From the NCBI GenBank assembly GCA_902493125.1, contig CABUOF010000052.1, positions 1-14,400 of the forward strand: a DNA stretch of 14,400 nucleotides. Reading direction: 5' to 3'. The notes under the pieces are model-generated. The model was not told the DNA's origin, did no database searches, and saw only the letters and a program-made list of their open reading frames with translations. Both the position numbers and the translations under genes were made by a program. The DNA comes from an uncultured Collinsella sp. (GTDB taxonomy: Bacteria; Actinomycetota; Coriobacteriia; Coriobacteriales; Coriobacteriaceae). How positions within the stretch are numbered: the first letter of the stretch is position 1; each line of letters opens with the position of its first letter. Positions 6,060 to 11,783 of the stretch are shown here, in pieces.

Positions 6060-7471
6060 TATCCGATCGCTCCTTCCATCTCGAGCTTGATCAGGTTGTT
6101 CATCTCGACGGCGTACTCCAGCGGCAGCTCCTTGGAAACCGGGTTGGCAAAGCCGTTGACGATCATAGTGCGGGCTTCTTCCTCCGAGATACCGCGGCTC
6201 ATCAGGTAGAACACCTTATCGTCGCCGATGCGGCCGATGGTGGCCTCGTGGCCGATGTCGACGTTCTTGGCGCGGATGTCCATGGCCGGAATAGTGTCGG
6301 AGCGGCTTTGGTCGTCGAGCATCAGCGACTGGCAGCTCACGGTTGCCTTGGAGCCCTCGGCCTTGGGTGTCGCCACAATAGAGCTGCGGAAGGTCTGAAT
6401 GCCGCCACTCTTGGAGATGCCCTTGGTCTCGACGGTTGCCGAGGTATCGGGTGCGTTGAGCACGACCTTGCAGCCGGTGTCGAGGTTTTGACCGGCGCCG
6501 GCAAAGGTGATGCCGGTAAAGCTGGAACGGGCGCGGCGGCCGTTGAGCACGCTCATGGGGTAGAGGTAGCCCACGTGGCTGCCGAAGGAGCCGCTGATCC
6601 ACTCGATGTCGCCGTCCTCGTCCACGCGCGCACGCTTGGTGTTGAGGTTGTACATGTTCTTGGACCAGTTCTCGATGGTCGAGTAGCGCAGGTGCGCGCG
6701 CTTGCCCACAAAGAGCTCGACGGCGCCGGCGTGGAGGTTTGCCACGTTGTACTTGGGCGCGGAGCAACCCTCAATGAAGTGCAGATCGGCATCGTCTTCG
6801 ACGATGATGAGCGTGTGCTCAAATTGGCCGGCTCCCTTGGCGTTAAGGCGGAAGTAGCTCTGCAGCGGGAAATCGAGCTTGGTGCCCTTGGGCACGTAGA
6901 CAAAAGAACCGCCCGACCATACGGCGCCGTGCAGGCCCGCAAACTTGTGGTCGGTGGGCGGGATGAGCGTCATAAACTTCTCGTGGATGAGTGGTTCCCA
7001 CTGCGGATCGTGCAGGGCTTCCTCAATACCGGAGTAGACGATGCCCATCTTGGAGGCGGTGTCCTGCATGTTGTGGTAGACGAGCTCGGAGTCGTACTGC
7101 GCGCCGACGCCTGCCAGGTAGCTGCGTTCGGCCTCGGGGATGCCCAGGCGCTCAAAGGTGTTCTTGATGTCGTCGGGCACCGACTCCCAGTCGTGCTTTT
7201 GGTCGGTGTTGGGCTTGACGTAGGTGACGATGTTGTCCATGTCCAGGCCCTCGATGGAGGGGCCCCACGTCGGGTCGGGGAAACGATTGAAGATCTCGAG
7301 GGACTTTAAGCGCAGGTCGAGCATCCACTGCGGCTCGTCCTTCTTTGCGCTGATCTCGCGCACGATGTCGGGCGTGATACCGGCGTCGAGGCGCTCGAAT
7401 CCCTCCTCGCCATAGGTGAAGTCGTAGAGGCTGCGGTCGATGTCCGCGACCTCGGTGCGGTTCTTGGTCAT
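6059..7471 (-). CDS. sufB: SufB, Fe-S cluster scaffold subunit
   Basis: The product is 470 residues, full length for the family. SufB is the main scaffold on which the cluster is built. It has the typical N-terminus (YDFTYGEEGFERLDAGI), the GLHGAVWSGGSFVYVPKG segment, the sulfur-accepting C236 in EGCSAPKYN, and C380 near the C-terminus where E. coli SufB has its cluster-site cysteine. GHEATIG (H408, E409) matches the conserved HEA-x-x-G motif at the SufC interface, and YLMSRGISEEEA follows. The start has an AAAGGGG site and lies 12 bases after sufC. It carries no intein insertion, which some actinobacterial SufB proteins have. Identity is secure. Confidence 0.97.
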   Translation of the reverse strand: MTKNRTEVADIDRSLYDFTYGEEGFERLDAGITPDIVREISAKKDEPQWMLDLRLKSLEIFNRFPDPTWGPSIEGLDMDNIVTYVKPNTDQKHDWESVPDDIKNTFERLGIPEAERSYLAGVGAQYDSELVYHNMQDTASKMGIVYSGIEEALHDPQWEPLIHEKFMTLIPPTDHKFAGLHGAVWSGGSFVYVPKGTKLDFPLQSYFRLNAKGAGQFEHTLIIVEDDADLHFIEGCSAPKYNVANLHAGAVELFVGKRAHLRYSTIENWSKNMYNLNTKRARVDEDGDIEWISGSFGSHVGYLYPMSVLNGRRARSSFTGITFAGAGQNLDTGCKVVLNAPDTSATVETKGISKSGGIQTFRSSIVATPKAEGSKATVSCQSLMLDDQSRSDTIPAMDIRAKNVDIGHEATIGRIGDDKVFYLMSRGISEEEARTMIVNGFANPVSKELPLEYAVEMNNLIKLEMEGAIG

Positions 7472-7483
7472 TGCGTCGCCCCT

Positions 7484-8284
7484 TTACGCCTGCTGCTCGG
7501 CAGCGGCGGCCTCGGCCTGGGCGCGCTGCTCGGCGGCCTCGCGCTCGAAGGTCTCAAAGCCGTTCTTGTCGATCCAGGGGATCAGCGAGGCGTCGTCCTC
7601 GCGTACGATGTGGCCCTTGACCATAACGTGGACGCGGTCGACATCCAGGTGCTCCAGGATACGCGTGTTGTGCGTGATGATGAGCATGGAGCCGTCGCAG
7701 CTCTTGCGGTAGGCGTCCATGCCGTGGCTGACGGTGGAAAGGGCGTCGACGTCCAGGCCGGAGTCGGTTTCGTCCAGGATGGCGAGCTTGGGCTGCAGCA
7801 GCAGAAGCTGGAGCATCTCGACCTTCTTTTTCTCGCCGCCCGAGAAGCCCACGCCCAGCTCACGGTTGAGGTAGGCGGTGTCCATGTTGAGCTCGGCCGC
7901 GAGCTCCTTGACGCGACGGCGGAACTCCTTGCCCTTCATCTCCAGGCCGGGGCGGCCGGCGATGCTGGCACGCAAAAAGCTCGACAGCGGCACGCCCGGG
8001 ATCTCGACCGGGGCCTGGAAGCTCAGAAACAGGCCGGCGCGCGAACGCTTGTCGGTGGTGAGCTCGGTGATGTCCTGGCCGTCAAAGACGATGCGGCCGT
8101 CGTTGACGGTATAGACGGAGTCGCCCATGACCAGGTGGCCGAGGGTGGACTTGCCGGCGCCGTTGGGGCCCATCAGCACGTGGGTCTCACCGGCGGCGAC
8201 GTTGAGGTTGACATTGTGGAGGATGGTCTTCTCGTCCACGGAGGCGGTCAGACCTTCGATGGAAAGCAGCGGATTTGCGCTCAT
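7484..8284 (-). CDS. sufC: SufC, Fe-S assembly ATPase
   Basis: The product is 266 residues, an ABC-type soluble ATPase that powers conformational change in SufBC2D. It shows Walker A GPNGAGKST (39-47), the Q-loop region LSFQAPVEIPGV near residue 88, the SufC-type signature FSGGEKKK (147-154), Walker B LAILDETDSGLD (168-179) and the switch histidine H205 in IITHNTRI. The last 20 or so residues are an Ala/Gln/Glu-rich tail beyond the usual end. The ATG at 8284 has an AGAGGG site; the in-frame ATG at 8314 has none and is rejected. It is the first gene of the operon and is divergent from the Rrf2 regulator gene. Confidence 0.96.
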   Translation of the reverse strand: MSANPLLSIEGLTASVDEKTILHNVNLNVAAGETHVLMGPNGAGKSTLGHLVMGDSVYTVNDGRIVFDGQDITELTTDKRSRAGLFLSFQAPVEIPGVPLSSFLRASIAGRPGLEMKGKEFRRRVKELAAELNMDTAYLNRELGVGFSGGEKKKVEMLQLLLLQPKLAILDETDSGLDVDALSTVSHGMDAYRKSCDGSMLIITHNTRILEHLDVDRVHVMVKGHIVREDDASLIPWIDKNGFETFEREAAEQRAQAEAAAAEQQA

Positions 8285-8348
8285 GCTGTCCCTCTCTGTA
8301 TATGGTGTACTCATAGGTGTACTAAACCCTAGGAATCTTCTCGGAATA

Positions 8349-8376
8349 AAGTTACTATGGGTTCGGCGTTAGTCAA
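8349..8376 (-). promoter_or_regulatory. candidate suf operon promoter
   Basis: On the minus strand a near-consensus -35 box TTGACT (8371-8376) is followed after 16 bases by TAACTT (8349-8354), a weak -10. It would give a leader of roughly 55-60 bases before sufC. The -35 is good, the -10 is poor, which suits a promoter under active control. Confidence 0.45.
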
Positions 8377-8392
8377 GGGAAAACCCGACTAA
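8369..8392. promoter_or_regulatory. dyad overlapping the suf -35 box, possible operator
   Basis: TTAGTC at 8369-8374 and GACTAA at 8387-8392 form an inverted repeat, with an inner GGG/CCC pair. It covers the candidate -35 of the suf promoter, so a protein bound here would block transcription. Which protein binds is inferred; the divergent Rrf2 product is the obvious candidate. Confidence 0.4.
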
Positions 8393-8413
8393 TCCACTCG
8401 ACTTTTCAAATTC

Positions 8414-8444
8414 TGGGACAAAATAACCTGTTGTGTTTGTCCCA
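8414..8444 (+). promoter_or_regulatory. 31-bp dyad, site 1 (candidate operator)
   Basis: Arms TGGGACAA and TTGTCCCA (perfect 8-bp inverted repeat) flank a 15-base centre AATAACCTGTTGTGT. The site lies between the suf promoter and the Rrf2 gene. It is nearly repeated at 8458-8488 in the opposite orientation. Confidence 0.65.
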
Positions 8445-8457
8445 TTTACTTAAGATT

Positions 8458-8488
8458 TGGGACAAACAAAGCTGGTTATGTTGTCCCA
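8458..8488 (-). promoter_or_regulatory. 31-bp dyad, site 2 (candidate operator, inverted copy)
   Basis: The arms are identical to site 1. Read on the minus strand the centre is CATAACCAGCTTTGT, so 27 of 31 bases match site 1. It ends 20 bases before the Rrf2 start codon, and the two sites begin 44 bases apart, about four helical turns. Autoregulation of the Rrf2 gene is the simplest reading. Confidence 0.65.
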
Positions 8489-8508
8489 GATGCGATGGGA
8501 GGGTAGGT

Positions 8509-8940
8509 ATGCTCATTTCTTCCAAGGGCCGCTATGCCCTCCGACTGATGATCTATATCGCGGCGCTGGGCGACGCCGAGGGCAAGATTGCCTTGCGCGA
8601 GGTTGCCGACCGCGAGCGCATTTCGCAGAAGTATCTGGAGCAGCTGGTGCGTCCGCTTATGAAGGCGGACCTGCTTAAGAGCGTGCGTGGCAAGGGCGGC
8701 GGCTACATGATGGCCAAGGACCCGGCCGAGGTGCGTGCCGGCGACATCTTGCGTGCCGTTGAGGGCAGCACGGCTCCGGTGGCGTGCGATGGCATCGACA
8801 ACAGCTGCGCCCGCAGTGACTTGTGTTCCACCGTCAAGTTCTGGCGTGGTCTGGATGACGTGATCGAAAAGTACGTCGACGGCGTGACGTTGGCCGACCT
8901 GGCCGCCGTCCCCGAGATCAACTTTGACATTAAGCTGTAG
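8509..8940 (+). CDS. Rrf2-family transcriptional regulator (IscR/SufR-like, three Cys)
   Basis: The product is 143 residues. An N-terminal winged helix-turn-helix of the Rrf2 type is clear: MLISSKGRYALRLMIYIA, then RERISQKYLEQLVRPLMKAD and the wing VRGKGGGYMMAKDP. Three cysteines follow at C93, C100 and C106 in the position where IscR binds a [2Fe-2S] cluster, though the spacing here is 6 and 5 residues between them (IscR has 5 and 5). This supports a regulator that reads Fe-S supply and controls the divergent suf operon. The start at 8509 has a GGGAGGG site; the frame extends upstream to 8431, but that would run through the 31-bp dyads. The stop is only 8 bases from the next gene, so the toxin-antitoxin pair may share its transcript. 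Confidence 0.9.
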   Translation: MLISSKGRYALRLMIYIAALGDAEGKIALREVADRERISQKYLEQLVRPLMKADLLKSVRGKGGGYMMAKDPAEVRAGDILRAVEGSTAPVACDGIDNSCARSDLCSTVKFWRGLDDVIEKYVDGVTLADLAAVPEINFDIKL

Positions 8941-8948
8941 GGCTGCAA

Positions 8949-9236
8949 ATGGCATCTCTCGACAAGGTGTATAAGCAAATCGAAGTTTTTGCTCGGGAAT
9001 GTGACGCCGAGACGGTCGTGTTGTTTGGTTCTCGTGCTCGAGGCGACAACTTGCCCAAGAGCGATATTGACATCGCCGTAGCAGGTTGCCGGGATTTCGG
9101 CCGTTTCTCATATTTGATCGAGGAACATCTTGATACTCTTTTAGATGTAGATGTCGTCAATCTTGATGAGCCCTTATCGCAGCAATTGCTCGATGAAATT
9201 GCCAGGGATGGTGTGATTCTGTATGAAAAAATATGA
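8949..9236 (+). CDS. MNT-domain nucleotidyltransferase (type VII antitoxin-like)
   Basis: The product is 95 residues, a minimal nucleotidyltransferase of the HI0073/MntA kind. The GSx10DxD metal-binding motif is intact: G27-S28 in FGSRARG, then D39 and D41 in SDIDIAV, with a likely third acidic residue at D68 (LDVDVVNL). Family members pair with HEPN proteins, and in characterised type VII systems they neutralise the toxin by adding AMP to a tyrosine. The gene starts 8 bases after the Rrf2 stop, with an AGGG site overlapping that stop, and overlaps the HEPN gene by 14 bases. It appears less GC-rich than the suf genes, which hints at separate acquisition. Confidence 0.88.
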   Translation: MASLDKVYKQIEVFARECDAETVVLFGSRARGDNLPKSDIDIAVAGCRDFGRFSYLIEEHLDTLLDVDVVNLDEPLSQQLLDEIARDGVILYEKI

Positions 9237-9642
9237 GAACTTTGCCAGCGCCTTGGCGAATCTTGAGGATGCGCCCAATCAGGATCTCAACAATGATTTT
9301 GTTCAGAGTGGATTGATTAATAAGTTCAATCTTCAATTTGAACTGAGCTGGAAGCTCCTTAAGCGTCTGCTCGAGTATGAGGGCGCCACGCTTGCCGCGT
9401 CGGGGTCTCCTCGTGCCATCTTGAAGGAGTCCTACCGATTCTACGACTTTATTGATGAGGCAGCCTGGCTGGATATGCTCAGAGACCGCAATACGAACGT
9501 CCATATCTACGACAACAAGCTCGCTCAAGATTTGATTCAGCGCATCTTGAACGTCTATATTCCCGCTTTCTGTCAGTTGAGAGACGGGCTGACGAAACGT
9601 TACGGCGAGCTTCTGTTGGCGCCCGACGACCAGTTTGTCTAA
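9223..9642 (+). CDS. HEPN-domain protein, HI0074 family (type VII toxin-like)
   Basis: The product is 139 residues, all-helical, and matches the HI0074 nucleotidyltransferase substrate-binding family: KYENFASALANLE at the start, then FELSWKLLKRLLE, SPRAILKES and WLDMLRDRN. The HEPN ribonuclease-type motif RX4HXY is exact: R89-N-T-N-V-H94-I-Y96. In studied type VII pairs R and H are the RNase active site and the nearby Tyr is the residue AMPylated by the antitoxin, so both halves look functional. The start overlaps the MNT gene by 14 bases, indicating tight coupling. The toxic activity is inferred from motif and pairing; older annotations treat such pairs simply as a two-part nucleotidyltransferase. 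Confidence 0.88.
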   Translation: MKKYENFASALANLEDAPNQDLNNDFVQSGLINKFNLQFELSWKLLKRLLEYEGATLAASGSPRAILKESYRFYDFIDEAAWLDMLRDRNTNVHIYDNKLAQDLIQRILNVYIPAFCQLRDGLTKRYGELLLAPDDQFV

Positions 9643-9659
9643 TTCCTTAAGATTTCGCG

Positions 9660-9700
9660 GAGGGTTGTTGCCGTTTACCGAGGGGTTGTTGTGCAACAAC
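9660..9700 (+). repeat. tandem GAGGGTTGTTG repeat and adjoining inverted repeat
   Basis: GAGGGTTGTTG (9660-9670) recurs 20 bases on as GAGGGGTTGTTG (9680-9691). The second copy runs into a hairpin GTTGTT/AACAAC with a GTGC loop (9685-9700). No T-run follows, so this is not a terminator. It lies about 70-110 bases upstream of the cell-wall protein gene and may be a regulator site. Confidence 0.35.
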
Positions 9701-9769
9701 GGACGAGCTGCAATACTGATTCTATCTTTGCAAACTGCACTTTAACTACACCAATGCAGGGAGGATCTT

Positions 9770-11581
9770 ATGCAGCCCAAGCATTCTGCTATTGTCGCGG
9801 GCCTGACGCTGGCGCTTTCGTTTGGCGCCATTTCCGCGCCGGCACCCGCCGCTGCCGAGGAGCCCACGCCGGGCGTTGCCTCGGATGCCACCGATATCGA
9901 TAAGGGTCTCTACACCCAGCAGTCCTTCTCGGGCGTGCTGAGGTCGGTCCAGGGCGTTTCGTTTGTCAACGTGACTCCCGAGATGAAGTACTTCACCAAA
10001 TATGAGAGCCATGGCAACTATAACCAGGGCTTTTCGTATGGTGACGGCTACAACGCGCTGGGTTATTACCAGTTCGACCGTCGTTGGTCGCTCATCCCGT
10101 TTATGAAGCAGGCCTACAACTACAACCCCGAAAAATACAGCATGCTCAAGGATGCGATTGATCGCGGCAGCGAGATTTCCAACGCGAGCAATGTCATGTA
10201 CGAGAACGGTCAGCTCACCGAACTGGGCCGTATTGCGCAGGAGGCCTTCCAGGGCGCTTATAACATCGACCCTGCTGAGTTTTCGGCTCTGCAGGATGCG
10301 TATGCGTACAACTCGTACTATGCGGTGACCGAGGCGTGGCTCAAGAGCGGCCTTGGTATTGATATTTCGGGCCGTGCCGATTGCGTCAAGGGTATGGTGT
10401 GGAGCATCACCAACATGTGTGGCACCGGTGGCTGCAGGGACTTCTTCCGCTGGGCGAATCTTTCTAATGATATGACTGACCGTGAGTTTGTGACGGCGCT
10501 CTCCAATAGCGTGGTCAACAATGTCGCCACCAAGTATTCGAGTCAGCCCCAGTATCATGAGGGCTGGAATAATCGTTATAAGAATGAGCTGAAGGACTGC
10601 TTGGTTTTTATCGCCGAGGATGAGGCTGCCGCTGCGACGCCAGTGCAGCCCGAGCCTACGCCGGCGCCCTCGCCGACACCTGATTCGAATGACGACTCGA
10701 GTGACGATGCCAACGATGACAGGATGGATGCGCCCTCGACCGATGCTGACGGTAATGGCTCTGCTGGTGGCACTACCAACGACGGCTCTACCTCGAACGG
10801 CTCCGATTTGAACGGCTCTGCTGCGGGCGATTCGTCTTCAAGCTCTGCCGGCAATACGGACAGCGACGCTTCTGGTTCGACCGACGCTGACACCTCTAAC
10901 TCATCCACCGGCTCGAGCGATTCGTCCGTTGGCACCGGCTCTAACAACGGCTCCGGCTCTGACGCAACCCCTGATTCCGATGCTTCCAAGGACGACTCGA
11001 ATAAGGCGCCGGACGCTCCCGTTGCTTCGCCGGACAAGAAGCCTTCTTTCTCCGAGCAGCTTGGTTCTACGCTGGGTTCTTCGCTGATGGCTGGCGTCAA
11101 TAAGGGCTCGGCCCAGAACAAGGACAACTCTGATCAGGGTTCCACGGAAAAGACCGAGGCCGCAAGGGACGACTCCAAGGACAAGGCTTCCGAGAAGACC
11201 GAATCCGATAAGGGTTCTAGCTCTGAGGAGAAGGGCGACAAGTCCGAACAGGAGAAGGACGAGGATAAGAAGTCTGAATCTGAGGAGAAGGACGAGAGCA
11301 AGACCGAGGGCGAAAAGAAACAGTCCGAAGACGACGACAAGAGCGGTGCTGACAACCAGAATCAGGAGCAAAATGACTCCAAAACGGTGACCACCACGAC
11401 CACGACGACTACAGCTACCAAGTCCTCGGGTGGCAACATGCCCAAGACGGGCGATCTGATTGTGATGGCGAGCCTTGCCAGCGCGAGCTTGGCCACACTG
11501 GGCGCTACGTCTATCGTAAGTGGTAAGCATAAGCTCGATCAGCAGAAGAAGGCTTCTGGGGAGGACGGCTCGGAGGAGTAG
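9770..11581 (+). CDS. cell-wall-anchored secreted protein with possible lysozyme-like domain
   Basis: The product is 603 residues. A signal peptide covers about 1-29 (hydrophobic core, then APAAA before EEP). Residues about 67-285 form a globular domain: KYESHGNY with E79, a Gly/Tyr-rich turn and GYYQFDRRW, an arrangement like lysozyme or tail-type muramidase domains in which the Glu after YE is catalytic. Peptidoglycan cleavage is therefore plausible but unproven. From about 290 to 540 the chain is low complexity, first Pro/Thr, then Ser/Asp/Gly, then Lys/Glu/Asp. A Thr run (T8 around 540-550) leads to the sorting signal NMPKTGD (557-561), a hydrophobic segment and a basic tail, so sortase attachment is expected, with Met replacing the usual Leu. 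The start has a strong GGGAGG site. Confidence 0.75.
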   Translation: MQPKHSAIVAGLTLALSFGAISAPAPAAAEEPTPGVASDATDIDKGLYTQQSFSGVLRSVQGVSFVNVTPEMKYFTKYESHGNYNQGFSYGDGYNALGYYQFDRRWSLIPFMKQAYNYNPEKYSMLKDAIDRGSEISNASNVMYENGQLTELGRIAQEAFQGAYNIDPAEFSALQDAYAYNSYYAVTEAWLKSGLGIDISGRADCVKGMVWSITNMCGTGGCRDFFRWANLSNDMTDREFVTALSNSVVNNVATKYSSQPQYHEGWNNRYKNELKDCLVFIAEDEAAAATPVQPEPTPAPSPTPDSNDDSSDDANDDRMDAPSTDADGNGSAGGTTNDGSTSNGSDLNGSAAGDSSSSSAGNTDSDASGSTDADTSNSSTGSSDSSVGTGSNNGSGSDATPDSDASKDDSNKAPDAPVASPDKKPSFSEQLGSTLGSSLMAGVNKGSAQNKDNSDQGSTEKTEAARDDSKDKASEKTESDKGSSSEEKGDKSEQEKDEDKKSESEEKDESKTEGEKKQSEDDDKSGADNQNQEQNDSKTVTTTTTTTTATKSSGGNMPKTGDLIVMASLASASLATLGATSIVSGKHKLDQQKKASGEDGSEE

Positions 11582-11611
11582 CCTCTCGGTTGCCAGATAA
11601 CTAAAGAATCG

Positions 11612-11651
11612 GGACGGGGTCCGGTGCGAATGCGTCGGGCCCCGTTTTGTT
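11612..11651 (+). terminator. Rho-independent terminator after the cell-wall protein gene
   Basis: ACGGGGTCCG (11614-11623) pairs with CGGGCCCCGT (11636-11645), a 10-bp stem with one G-T pair and a 12-base loop, followed by TTTTGTT. It begins about 30 bases after the stop codon. Confidence 0.85.
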
Positions 11652-11743
11652 GTGCAACGATTAGTTGTGCCCCCTCACGCCTCTTGTTGCTACCGTTGCC
11701 CGATATGTTTGCGCGGTGACATCGGTACATGCGATGCGGTCTT

Positions 11744-11749
11744 TACAAT
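11744..11749 (+). promoter_or_regulatory. candidate -10 box for the AAA-ATPase-like gene
   Basis: TACAAT matches the -10 consensus at five of six positions and lies 35 bases before the GTG start. No acceptable -35 lies 16-18 bases upstream (TGACAT is 21 away). Weak call. Confidence 0.3.
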
Positions 11750-11783
11750 TGGCGTCGTGCTGCGATTTAGGGGGAACGTTTTG

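Noticed and set aside
6248..7309. 353-codon plus-strand frame opposite sufB
   Set aside because: Antisense shadow produced by high-GC codon bias; SufB itself is unmistakable on the other strand.
8449..9655. CTTAAGATTT at 8449-8458 and 9646-9655, flanking the Rrf2-MNT-HEPN segment, as possible attachment sites
   Set aside because: Only 10 bases, with an internal palindrome; no integrase is present and chance is a sufficient explanation.
9671..9703. Terminator for the HEPN gene from the CCGTT/AACGG and GTTGTT/AACAAC pairs
   Set aside because: The stem is AT-rich and no T-run follows.
9746..10558. 270-codon minus-strand frame opposite the cell-wall protein
   Set aside because: Antisense shadow; the plus-strand protein has a signal peptide, sorting signal, ribosome site and terminator.
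11652..11783. Upstream GTG start for the AAA-ATPase-like protein
   Set aside because: It falls at the T-run of the preceding terminator and lacks a ribosome site; GTG at 11784 has a good one.
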